Assembly: GCA_900095095.1 (NCBI GenBank)
Contig: FMBT01000651.1
Coordinates: 1 to 28,760, forward strand
Source of the DNA: Fragilariopsis cylindrus CCMP1102
Lineage: Eukaryota; Bacillariophyta; Bacillariophyceae; Bacillariales; Bacillariaceae
Direction of reading: 5' to 3'
Length of the DNA: 28,760 bases
In this document: positions 9,103-19,587 of the stretch, piece by piece
Layout: each line of letters starts with the position of its first letter
Numbering within the stretch: the first letter of the stretch is position 1
Made by a program: the position numbers and the translations under genes
Notes under the pieces: model-generated
Database searches by the model: none
What the model was told of the DNA's origin: nothing
Seen by the model: the letters and a program-made list of their open reading frames with translations, nothing else

Positions 9103-9966
9103 TCATCGCAATGGGACACGGATTGTTTGACCACCATGTGCTCCTCTCGGACATGTAACATTATATATTTTTCCTTTTGCTTGAATCTTAAATGTCATTC
9201 CTGGTCGTACACCCATTGGAACTTTTGCTGTATACAGTGTTGGACCTGTTCGCTGCGAAATTATTTTAATAGGTACATGAATTACCTGTCCACCTTTTGC
9301 ATTTCGTGGACAAGTAACAACATAGTCTGTGCCCTTTACGTTGACCTTGAAGGTTTGTCCTGGTCGGATATGTTTCGGGACTGTCGCTGCAAATAATTGT
9401 GTATCAGAGGATGATTTTGGCGTTGGTTTTGGTGCTGAAGAAGCTGATGATGCTGCTGTTTTTTTATTTCTGTTCTTTTTAGCAATTCGTTTCAGTTTTT
9501 CATTTTCTTCTTTAAGAAGTCTCAAGTCTTCTGATTCTTTTCTTGCCTTTTCTAGTCTATCACGCTCTTCTTTCAATTGTTCTAACTCGTGCAATCTTTG
9601 ATTTTCTAGTCGTAATAGTTCTAACTCCTCTTTTCCCTTCCTTTGATTTTCGGATCGTTCTAATTCGTGCAATCGTTGGTTTTCTGATCGTAGTAGTTCT
9701 AATTCCGCTGATTGATGGAATTTTTCACTATCTACATGTATTAATGGATCCGTTGGGACGTCACTTTCAATACCTACGGCAACAGCCACAGCAACAGCAA
9801 CAGCGAAAGGAGTGCTGTCATTATCTGTTGTATCCTCTACTGGATTATTATTATGATTGTCTTCATTCTTCAATTTTGTCTCCATCCATCTTTTATATTC
9901 TGGGTTCAGGACTAATTTATTGGCTTCGCCCTTGATGTACTTCTTAGGACCGTTAATAGATTGCAT
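9103..9966 (-). CDS. Coiled-coil protein with twin VTCP/GGQ modules
   Basis: The frame encodes 287 residues. Residues 53-64 include an Ala-Val dipeptide run. Residues 86-162 form a charged coiled coil with an internal duplication: ELELLR-x-ENQRLHELE appears at 87-103 and again at 113-129. A basic/Ala/Ser/Pro linker follows. Two tandem modules of about 43 residues come next, at 191-233 and 244-286. Both share the pattern VP-x3-RPG-x-x-F-x5-G-x3-Y-x-VTCP-x-x-A-x-GGQ-x-I-x-VP. I have seen similar VP-PG-F-VTCP repeats in many stramenopile proteins without known function. No signal peptide or membrane span is visible. A role as a self-associating scaffold with a small beta-rich module is a guess. 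Confidence 0.72.
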   Translation of the reverse strand: MQSINGPKKYIKGEANKLVLNPEYKRWMETKLKNEDNHNNNPVEDTTDNDSTPFAVAVAVAVAVGIESDVPTDPLIHVDSEKFHQSAELELLRSENQRLHELERSENQRKGKEELELLRLENQRLHELEQLKEERDRLEKARKESEDLRLLKEENEKLKRIAKKNRNKKTAASSASSAPKPTPKSSSDTQLFAATVPKHIRPGQTFKVNVKGTDYVVTCPRNAKGGQVIHVPIKIISQRTGPTLYTAKVPMGVRPGMTFKIQAKGKIYNVTCPRGAHGGQTIRVPLR

Positions 9967-10388
9967 TTTTGAAATATTTATCTGGGATATAATTGTATTG
10001 TTGTTTTTATTATTTGATTTTTGATTTTATGAGGAAAGATCACGTGATAAAAATACATTACCGTATGATACGTACGTCGTTCAGATGTTTTGAGTTTGAC
10101 CGGTTAACAAAAAATTTGGGATGCTCGCGAGGTTTCTGTTGATGGAACTGTTCCATACTGGTCTCTTGCGCACTCCAAGAGTTGTTTCGCTCTTAAAATT
10201 ATTTTTGAACCACAAGATTGCTTTATCGAAGATCGATGCGCGATCAAAAATTGCTCTCCGTTATGTGTGCGGTATGCAACATTGCATAGCGGATCGTGGG
10301 AAGCGCACAATGGAGACAGTTTTTTCGCCAAAAAAGAAGTAGCCGCGAACTACTGAATAAAACCAACAAATACTGCTACCGGTACTAT
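9967..10388. other. Spacer before the minisatellite
   Basis: No supported gene. Short frames exist on both strands around 10100-10340, but they are featureless and overlap each other. Confidence 0.4.
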
Positions 10389-10706
10389 CATACCTCATAC
10401 CTCATACCTCATACCTCATACCTCATACCTCATATCTCATACCTCATACCTCATACCTCATACCTCATACCTCATACCTCATACATCATACATCATACAT
10501 CATACATCATACATCATACATCATACATCATACCTCATACCTCATACCTCATACATCATAGTCCTACCCCATACCACATACCACATACCTCATACATCAC
10601 ACATCACACATCACACATCATACCACATACAACATAGGATACCCACATACCACATACCACATACCACATACCACATACCACATACCACATACCACATACC
10701 ACATAT
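10389..10706. repeat. Heptanucleotide minisatellite with variant blocks
   Basis: About 320 bp of 7-bp units. The left part is CATACCT with one CATATCT, then a block of CATACAT (about 10483-10528), then CATACCT again. After an interruption near 10558-10575 come CATCACA-type units, and finally a uniform CATACCA block (about 10642-10704). Variants are grouped in runs, as expected from slippage spreading single mutations. The long open frame across it arises only because the 7-mers contain no stop. Confidence 0.95.
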
Positions 10707-10979
10707 TATACAGAAGAAGGTTGTTGATACTCCCCTTTTGGAAAAGGACCCCAAAAAGTGGCACTGTTATTGGAGCCATATCATAGGAAAGCTATTCACC
10801 GTTGTTATTTGGTTGTGATTTTCTTCACATCAGGCATCATTTCCTTCCCCCAAATTGAGTATACATTTTTTGTAATCAAATTTACTGGTGTGTTGTGCCT
10901 GCCACCAAAGGGGATCCAATCTACTTCCAGTTTTGTCACTCACCACCAAAGCTCCACTTTGCTAGCATTAGAATGATTA
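10707..10979. other. Spacer between minisatellite and decayed array
   Basis: No gene is supported. The first occurrence of the array's taaagg box lies just beyond the right edge. Confidence 0.4.
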
Positions 10980-13470
10980 CTGTACTGAGGTAAAGGACAA
11001 CATCATTAGTATTCAGTTGGTATAATATTGCTGGAGCTCACTACATTCCTGTCAACCAAACATTATGAATAAAAACAGCAAACCCTGCTGCTGCTGTGTG
11101 AGGATTTTGCTCTGCAAATTTCTTGTTAACTTCTGCATGTAGTAAATGGTTGTACTGAGGTAAAGGACAGTAGTGATAATATATCACTGACTGAGTGTAT
11201 CTACACTTAGAACAAAAATAATGGTACTGTTGAAATAGGTAAAGGACAACAATATACAACTGACTTTGGATACACACTCCTCCTGGGGTATGAAACAACA
11301 GCAAGATTGGCTAAATATATGAGCATTTGTGCATTTTGTGTAAAATTTTGCATAGAATGATTTTATTTGGTTAAAGGAAAACAACAACAATTACCGTAGC
11401 ATATCACTGGTGGATCCACTCCTGCCACATGCATTGGTTGTTATACTATCACATCAATCTAAGAAACAACAGCAAGAAAGAAGTGCTGGTAGCTGTTTGA
11501 CCATTTAATCTGTTACACACACTTCTTGTAAACTTCTACATTCAAACTTCTGCATTTGTTATGACCATTTCCTGCAGACTTCTTGTGTAAACTTCTGCAT
11601 GATGTAAAAATAGGGTTGTCTAATAATATTGGTGGTACATCACTGGTTGATCCACTCTTGCTGAGGATACCAACCAGCCAACAAAAATACTGTATGAGAC
11701 AACAACAATGTTCAATTACAATTTCAATTACAATGTTCAATTATAATGTTCAATTACAATGATCAATTACAATGATCAACAATGGTCAACACCACTACTG
11801 CTGCTACTACATGTATGATAATCACAGTGTGCACTTCTTGTAACAATCATGTATATAAAACTGAAACAACAACATTATGAACACTGCTGCTGATGTACTC
11901 TAGATTTTGATGTGCACTTCTTGGAGTCCAATAATATTGCTGCTGCTGGTGAATCTCCTCCTCCTAATGGCATGACATGAAATGCGCATGCATAGTGAAA
12001 CAACAACAAGAACTGTTGCTACGGTGTGAGAATTTGTGGCTAAATTCCTGGAAAATCCTGCATGCAAAGGTTGTCCAATAATAATATATATGTATTAAGT
12101 ACTGAGTATAATATTCACTCCTGAAGCATGTATATGATATGTATTATGTTCCTATCAAACCAATAAACAAGGACTGCTGTGTATTATGTAAGGTTGCATT
12201 GAAATAGTTGAATGACAACAATGCTGGGTATATCACTGATACATTTCACTCCTGTTCCATATGGACACAATAATATGTGTCTCTGTCAACCAAACTGTGT
12301 GAGATCCAACCCCTCCTACTCTATGCTATTCATATCAATTAACTATCATGGTACTGCCAACTAAATGCCGATATAGTAGCATGAAACACCAAGATATGAA
12401 TGTTGTGCAATTCTTTTGTAAACTTCTACATGTAAAGGTTGAACAATAATATTAGTATATAGAATATATCACTGGTGGAACCAGACAAATCACCTGATGC
12501 ATGCGCAAGATCACTGCTACTTTGTTATTATTAGTATTAGGACTTCTTATTGTGCATTGCAATCTTGCATGTAAAGGGGTTGTACTACTACAATATTACT
12601 GAGTTGTGTATATCACTGTTATATTGGATCTACTCCTGCGCTCCAGCCAAGGCACGTTATTGAGTTGCTAGCGCATCACTTACCAGAGTGTGCACATAGA
12701 TTGCGCACTGGATTACTCAGTCACACGCCAAAGGGCCGAGGAATTAGTATCCAGTCACAGAAGCCAACATCAGGTGGAATCATCCACCAGCTGAGTCAGT
12801 GACAGTGCACCCCACAAGCTCAACCATTCAATAGCCTAAGCATAACAATAGCAATAAAGATTCCTCATAGTCTAAATATAACACAGTGAACAGGCTGTTG
12901 ATGTCTTAATACACGTGCACTTTATGTGCAGTTTATATTTCTGTCAACCAACCAACCAACCAATAATAATGTAAGAAACTACCAATACTACAACTAACTC
13001 TGAGCACACCAGCTCCTGCTTTATTATAATTAATTGCGCACTATTGGGGTATATCACTACTAATGGATTCATCTCTACTGTTGGATTCATTGTAACCAAC
13101 CAACCAACCAACAAGAATGTACAAAACAACAACAAGAAGAAACACACCGCCCTCCTGCTATATATAAAATTTCTGTTGTGCACATACCTCCTGTAGTAAA
13201 ATTGTGCATGTAAAGGTGCGGTAAAGGGTCATTATATGTGTGTACTGGTTGGTATATCATCATTGTTAGTGAATCAACTCATACTGCTGAGAGCTGCTCA
13301 TGTTGTATGCTTATTTTGTCTAGTATTTTATATAACATGGCTCATGATGATGTTGTAGCACTAAAATGAATTCTTCTTACTTATCTAGCTAGCTAGCGCA
13401 ATTAATTTGTTGACACAATTTCTATCTATTAGACCAACAAGCAAGCTTGCTGATATCACTGATTGATGTT
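10980..13470. repeat. Decayed tandem array, units of about 130-240 bp
   Basis: This gene-free block repeats a set of short boxes in the same order. They are: an opening gaaacaacaacaag; then cttcttgtaaacttctgcat; then gtaaaggttgt; then aataatatt; then tatatcactggtggatccac followed by tcctgc; then gtcaaccaaccaac. Clear opening boxes lie near 11291, 11464, 11698, 11864, 11997 and 13122. Forms of the atatcactg box lie near 11180, 11400, 11633, 12231, 12465, 12610, 13050, 13252 and 13453. Taaagg boxes lie near 10990, 11160, 11239, 11371, 12066, 12431, 12571 and 13208. Individual units differ by many substitutions and indels, so the array is old. It has no coding frame and no link to the neighbouring genes. 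Confidence 0.75.
12640..12830. other. GC-richer patch inside the decayed array
   Basis: About 190 bp with roughly half G+C and no array boxes, set between recognisable array units. It contains a small hairpin, gtggaatcatccac. It may be an insertion; I could not define ends or target duplications. Confidence 0.35.
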
Positions 13471-13655
13471 ACTTTGGGGGTGTCTGGTACTTTAGTATTA
13501 CTACTCTCTCTATTCTATTGCATTGTGCCTACTAGTACCTTCCTGCTATTGTTGTGTGGTCGTAGAGCATTATCGAAATAGTTTTCGTATTGACGGACAG
13601 ACGATTATTGTTTCATTCTTCTCTCCTCCTTAAGTAAAAAGTTGACATGCGCGCG

Positions 13656-13674
13656 AAATTCAAAATTTGAATTT
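13656..13674. repeat. 19-bp inverted repeat
   Basis: Arms aaattcaaa and tttgaattt flank one a, just after gcgcgcg-like sequence. No function can be assigned. Confidence 0.8.
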
Positions 13675-14730
13675 TGTTTTTCTCTATTTTTGTTTTGTAA
13701 AATCAAAAGACGAACTAGGACAAAAAAGCACAGCTCGTCTGCCTGTATACCGCTGATCTTTTTGTACTTTTAATTTTAATGTTACTGTGTACTTCGTTAA
13801 GAAGTCAGCCAATCTCAACGATGGGAATCGAAGTCGAATCGAATTCATCGAATTGAATCAAAGGAATCATCACAATTCTTGGCTGCTGTGTTGTACTCTG
13901 TGCTATACTCTCTGGGCTGCGTCTATGTGTCTGGGTACTACTACCATGCTACTGTAAGCTACAGTACCAGTCACTTTTTGAAAAATACTGAATGATGTTG
14001 AATGTTGGACAAGGAGTCTTGTCTCTGTTTTTAGAGATGAGTACGATAGACGAGAAATTTAGTGAATGAATGAATAGAATCAGAATATAAACCAAACCAA
14101 CCATGCATATCAACGAAAAAAAAAGCGAAGTTCAGGCTTAAAGAAACAAAACACCAATCGAAAATAAATAAATTGAAAAAGTAGCAAAAGAAGTCGAAGT
14201 CGAAATTGAAGTTAAAGTCAAAGTCAAAGAAGTCAAAGATGGATGAAGTTAGAGATGGATGGATACCGGTAGATGAATGAGATTGTGAGAAGCTGCTCAC
14301 GAAATTAAATACAAGAGTAAATTACTATGCAGTAAGGCAGGTGCGACGATACAGTACATGCAACATAACGGTGGATGGTGTACTAGTACGTAACGTCATT
14401 AAAAGATCATCAATCGATCACACGCTTCGTACCGTATAGTACTCATCACCAGGACAGACCAGACCAGCAACAACCCATCTTTTCTTTTGCTTCCCCACGA
14501 GTAACAGTCACAGTAACAGTAACGTGATAGCCATAGCAATAGCAATATCAATAGCAGCAACAGCATCAGCATCCTCATCAAATTAATACGCCGTACAATT
14601 TAAAACATCAACAACATCAACAACATCAACAACAACAGCAATAAGGATAATAGCACCAATCAGTGGGTACTACAGTCCTTCTTCGTCAAGTAATTGGCGA
14701 TAGCAACACACAAAACACGGACGAGAGATC

Positions 14731-14765
14731 AATTCAATTCAATTCAATTCAATTCAATTCAATTC
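14731..14765. repeat. (AATTC)7 microsatellite
   Basis: Seven perfect pentanucleotide units. Confidence 0.95.
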
Positions 14766-15523
14766 AATAATTGACGACCAAATTATTGTCACGACGTACT
14801 GTACGTGTTTTGATGCTAAATGATCCATCATCCACGATCGATTATACTCATAATCATCTTCGTCGTCAGAGTTCCTACAACAAAATTAACAACAGCTAGC
14901 GACGACGACGAGGGAAGAACTACAGAAGCACCCCTTACTGTACTCGTTAATTCATTTCATTTCACTGAATGCATTGTAATATTAATAGAACAACAAACAG
15001 TACAGTAGTACAAATTCTCACAAAAACGGGGATAACGACTACAGTACGACGATCTGTTGTTGAATTCGAAAAAAAAGAGATATAACATCTATGATAGATT
15101 TACTAAATGTTTAGGGTATATATCATATTTATTAATGGTAAGATAAATGCAATGCAATGCAATGAAGAATCAGGTTTTTTCTATCATCAGAGTTTTCTTT
15201 CAGGGTATCGAATGTATCTTCATGCTATTTGATGAGTACGGTATATGTATATCTGGTCCTTTTTTTTGACTCGATTCGATATACATGTTAGTCGTGGCAA
15301 TTATTAAAATATAGTACAGTACCTCCTTTGATATATTGATAGGATATTATATTATATTATATATATGGTTAAATACAAGACAAATTGAATTCAAGATATA
15401 TTCACTTTGTTTAAATAATAGGCACTACTGTATTTATTACCTACAATAACTATAATAACCAGCTGGCTACAATCAATCCATGATTGGGTTCTTTTATTTG
15501 TGTGGCTACGCTACCTGCCTTCC

Positions 15524-16347
15524 CTATTTTAAGTGTTTTTGTTTTTGGGCATTCATATATAAATGATCAATGCACATACCACTTGGAACATCATTTTTTG
15601 TCTCTTTAATAATTTGCATCCAATGGGATGTATTCGTTTCCTTTTTAATTCGTTCTGATTTGGTAATCATAATTGTTGTTGTGTTAGTACTGTTAGTACT
15701 AGTAGTATTAGTAGGCATCCTATATGGAACCAACATTTTATCCAATTTGTTTTGATAACCATAACCATTATATTCAAATTTTCGAACAAGTGTATTATTT
15801 GGATATGGTTTTCTTAATCTATGTATACCTGTATTGAAAATTTGTTTATATGGTTCCTCACCACCATCACCAGTGGATATAACAGTTGCATACCCCTTTT
15901 TTAATGCCTCTGGCCCCGTCACGAAAACAAGTTTTACTTGTGATACATCTTTTAGTTCCAATAAGTTATTTAATATAATTAACATTGTATGATACATAAT
16001 AGGATGATTTGGTTCCATACCAATCAACCAATGACTTGGTCGATTCCATGGATCACTTAAGAAAAAAGCAGAATAATTCTTATTTTGGATTGTCATTTCT
16101 GTTAATTTCACATCCGGTGCCACATCAAAATCCGAATATATTCCTTCCATATACGATCGAAACATCACATGTAATCAATAATAATAGTATCACAATAATA
16201 ATAATAATAGTAGAGTAGAGTAGAAAGAAACAAACAAAAGACATGATACAAAAAAAAGGAACATAACCAACAAACAAACAAAATTAGAGCATGCATTTGA
16301 TATACACCAAGCTACTGTAACTTCTTTCAATAATTCAATATTAAAGA

Positions 16348-16384
<37 letters not shown>

Positions 16385-17118
16385 TACGTAACGTACCACC
16401 ATATCGATATAGGATCAGAATCCGCCATATATCAATCGTCATTGCACTACCAAATTTGGCACAAGAAGTCATTATTTGTTGTAATTGTGGAAATAAATCA
16501 TACCAATAATTATCATTTAGTAATGCCGCTACCGCACTATCATCATGAATATAGATATTATACGATGGGAATTGGTCTTTCCATTTATCTACAATCTCCA
16601 TCATATCTTGTGATATACAACGACTTTTCCAGGATAAATGAATTATTTTTGGAATTAAATTATTTTGTTCTTGTTGTTTTTGTTCTTGTTCGTCTTGCTC
16701 TCCAAAAGTACTAATATTAGTATTAATAATCTTATCATATACTGGTAATAGTGGTTCTGGACATCTAATATGACTTCGGGTCAATTCACTCAATTGTAAT
16801 AATGGTTGTTGTTGTTGTTGTTGATGTTTATTATTGTTTGATAACAATTGTAACAATTGTTGTGGTGATGGTGATGATGGTGCATCATCATTGAAATAAG
16901 CAGAGTTGTCTGTATAATATTCAATGGTGTGAAAGAATAACTTGCTATTGCGATAACTAGTAACACATCCGAAAATAGCACAACCAACCATAATCAACTT
17001 TAACCACGTATTCTTAGTTGAATTATTGCCTACTTTGTTGCTATTATCATTATACCGGTAGCCGGTGTTCCTACTGATATTATTATTGTCATTATCGTTG
17101 TTATTGTTATTGTCATTA

Positions 17119-17153
<35 letters not shown>

Positions 17154-17267
17154 ATCCTTACTATTATTTGTTCTATATTGATTCCTACTACTATTACTTC
17201 TACTAGTCCTACTGCTACTTCTATCGTTATTATCCAATCGATGATTTCCAAATCTACTCGACCGCAT
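15524..17267 (-). CDS. GT32-like glycosyltransferase (OCH1/DXD type), spliced
   Basis: Exon 1 is 17267-16397 and exon 2 is 16143-15524. The 253-bp intron (16396-16144) starts GTACGT and ends GGAAG, and the join gives 496 residues. Splicing restores RYGG-IYSDFDVAP, the catalytic core of the Gly_transf_sug (GT32) family, with D295-x-D297 as the metal and nucleotide-sugar binding motif. Exon 1 carries a Lys/Arg/Ser N-terminus, an Asp-Asn run (38-63) and one membrane span (about 88-103). It then has a poly-Gln stretch, IPKIIHLSWKS (205-215) and the helix WRILILYRYGG. Exon 2 continues with the usual PNHPIMYHTM and FVTGPEAL segments. The topology suggests a type II Golgi enzyme of the OCH1/mannosyl or inositol-phosphoceramide class. 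Donor and acceptor are not determined. The frame ends at TAG, and C-terminal residues are hydrophilic. Confidence 0.85.
16350..16381. repeat. (TA)n inside the glycosyltransferase intron
   Basis: About 16 TA units begin 15 bases inside the donor end of the intron. They supply the artificial IYIYIY tail of the unspliced frame. Confidence 0.9.
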
Positions 17268-18528
17268 GATGTTTTTCTTCTTCTTCTTCTTCTTCTTCTT
17301 TATTTAATAAACGCAGAGTATCATCACAATCAATATTGAGGCTAAAACAACAGCAATGTAATGTATCAACAAAATACTGTTACTTAATTTTTACAATAGA
17401 ATGAATGAATCAATCAACAATCATATTGAGCATGTGAGAGTTGACAAGAGAACCAGCGAGTACAAGAAAAAAGTTACAAGTTCAGATTTTAGATTTTCGG
17501 CAGTGCGGAACAGGCGAAGATCTAGAAGTTGTCACACACTATCTATCACCTTAATCCTTCTTAGAGTTTTAGCAGAAGGTTTTCGCTCCGATTCTAGATT
17601 CAGACATTTTCATTTTACCACCACATGTATTATTTACTACGCGTACTGCATTTTGCAAACGTACGGCCCGGGTGAAAGAACACTCGCATGGCGGATGTGG
17701 ACTAAAATACTGTACGTATATTTTTCGCATAATATTTCGCGTCCATCCGAGAGGGGGATATTTGAATATCTAGTTTTTGTAACGCCTGCCCCCTTTTGGT
17801 CGCGCGCGATAAAAAACAATAGTTTTACAATGAAATTGCCGAACGACAAGAGACGCAGGACAAGAGTACAGTTGTAAATTTCGACGAAAATGCAAACTAC
17901 TGAAAGTGATCGAGAACATACGGTAGAAATTTTAAAAGAGAACATGAGAAAAAAGAGAACAATAAAGAACCTTCTACAATAAGTAGTGGGGAAAGTCCAA
18001 TAAGGATTTTATTACATACTAAAAATCGCTCAACATACCTTTTACTATTGTACCCTAAGTTAACTCCTATAGCCCTTACTTAGCGCATATTATAATCTGT
18101 GAGCCGATACTAGTAACCAGTAACAAAATAAATTAATAATAATACACTAATTAAAATATCTTAAAAGTACAATAAGTAAGTACTACTATAAAATAATGAA
18201 CGGAGAATTGAATTTGAAGGATTTGCTTTGCTACTGTATTCATCCGTTTCCGGTCTTTTCGATGTGTGTGTGTTTTCTAATGATACTTTCTGTAGGAAAA
18301 ACAAACTTCGCAATGCATGCATTCGATGATGGGAAGTACAGGACGAAAGAAAAAGAATCACTAACTCACGACGAACGATGTAAATATCTAGTAGTAGTAG
18401 TAAAAGTCAAAATTGTGGTGCTGTAATAATGTGCTGCTTTGCGTGTAGTATTTTTAATATTATTAGTCTATTAAATATAAGTCTTATTTGTATTACAGTA
18501 CAGGAGTCTATTATTATTTGTCTATAAC
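17268..18528. other. 1.3-kb spacer
   Basis: A (TTC)n tract stands at about 17277-17300, directly 5' of the glycosyltransferase. A 158-codon plus-strand frame (17401-17877) opens with repeats and shows no domain. No gene is supported. Confidence 0.4.
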
Positions 18529-19269
18529 TTATATTGTTTCATAATCATTATAGATATAATCTTCAATATCTTCTCTATGTTGGATAGCAATTTGTTGTGC
18601 TAAAAATTGACATTCATTTGTGATTTGACTATATACGTATGATATTGCCTCATCATCATATGGTAAATTATTTAAATATTGTTCTTCTTGTTCTAAAAAA
18701 ACTTCTTCCGATGCTCCAAGTCGATACGAACGTTTACGATAGGATTCTTCTGTTTTTGTCATACCATTGATACGATCACCCCATTTATCATCATCTAATT
18801 TACGACGTTGTTTTATCATAAAGAATTCATTTGTCTGTAACCAACAATTTCCAATTTCTTCATGTGTCATTGTATGACGAGATATTGTATTACGAACAGC
18901 AACCTTTGGTAAAAATCGTACTATTCGTTTTCTTTTACTTTCCATACTTGAATCAATAGTAGCAGGCACATCAGCATCTATTGATGATGCAGTAGATGAT
19001 GTACTTGTAATTGAAGCAGTATCAGATGTATCGGATGAGTGTGATGAAACAGATGATGTATCGTTGTAATCAGAAGAAGGTGCTATTAATAACGGAGAAG
19101 CTAATGCTAATAATCTTGACAATGCAAGATCTTCGTCCTTCTTCAGTAACGCTGGTGAATCAGATGGACTATTATAATTGTCATCATTATCATCGGAATG
19201 TGATGATAATGATGAACACGGAGAATACGTCGTAGATAGTAGTGTTGGTGATGTAGGATACGTCTTCAT
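18529..19269 (-). CDS. Ser/Asp-rich diatom-type unknown protein
   Basis: The frame encodes 246 residues from ATG at 19269. Residues 1-110 are Ser/Thr/Asp-rich and probably disordered (for example TSSVSSHSSDTSDT). Residues 113-160 hold the only ordered-looking block. KRKRIVRFLPKVAVRNT leads into HTMTHEEIGNCWLQTNEF and IKQRRK. This layout, a basic VRF strand, then an MT-EE-W helix and an IK segment, resembles a family that is expanded in diatoms and often ends in an RGLE motif. Here the matching place reads YRLGASEEVF, so the RGLE core is altered. The C-terminus (190-246) is helical and acidic. No signal peptide or membrane span is seen. The function of the family is not known to me. Assignment to it is from memory of the pattern and is tentative. 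Confidence 0.6.
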   Translation of the reverse strand: MKTYPTSPTLLSTTYSPCSSLSSHSDDNDDNYNSPSDSPALLKKDEDLALSRLLALASPLLIAPSSDYNDTSSVSSHSSDTSDTASITSTSSTASSIDADVPATIDSSMESKRKRIVRFLPKVAVRNTISRHTMTHEEIGNCWLQTNEFFMIKQRRKLDDDKWGDRINGMTKTEESYRKRSYRLGASEEVFLEQEEQYLNNLPYDDEAISYVYSQITNECQFLAQQIAIQHREDIEDYIYNDYETI

Positions 19270-19587
19270 AATTGATTGTCTTGTATTGTATTGTATTCGA
19301 TAGCTTCAATAAGACAGAAGATTATAATTGTGTGGATGTGTAGTGCCGTTGTGTAGTTGTTTTACTCTGCTTTTGTAATTGAAGGAAAGGATTTTTTATG
19401 TCGAATCTATTTGAGTAAAAGTCTTTTGATTTTTGTCCAAATGCCTAAATAATTAATTGTACCGTAATCATTTATATCCTTTTGATTTTATATTTTACCG
19501 TATGCCAAACTATAGAGAGAGAGAGATAATGCATGCCTAAGTATATTTGTGTTTAATCTACCTATTTTCTAGCCTATGCTCCCGGGT
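19270..19587. other. Spacer / possible 3' part of the LINE element
   Basis: It may include the 3' UTR of the minus-strand retroelement. A short (GA)n tract lies at about 19517-19528. No poly-A tail or clear target duplication was found. Confidence 0.35.

Larger units (their letters stand above)
13471..15523. other. 2-kb spacer rich in simple repeats
   Basis: No supported gene. It contains GAAGTC/AAAGTC repeats (about 14195-14238), CAGTAACAGTAAC and GCAATA repeats (about 14505-14580), a CATCAACAA repeat (about 14607-14640), (AATTC)7 at 14731-14765, and (TGCAA)n near 15150. Confidence 0.45.

Noticed and set aside
10296-10637. 113-codon plus-strand frame rich in Tyr, His, Ile, Pro and Ser
   Set aside because: It is the translation of the heptanucleotide minisatellite, which lacks stops by chance.
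10389-10706. Repeat array that could be mistaken for CRISPR
   Set aside because: Units are 7 bp with no spacers, and the genome is eukaryotic.
14820-15008. 62-codon plus-strand frame with a hydrophobic start
   Set aside because: Short, made partly of GACGAC repeats, with no cleavage site or homology that I recognise.
17401-17877. 158-codon plus-strand frame
   Set aside because: It starts in a GAATGAAT repeat, has no domain or signal, and is overlapped by an equally long minus-strand frame of the same quality.
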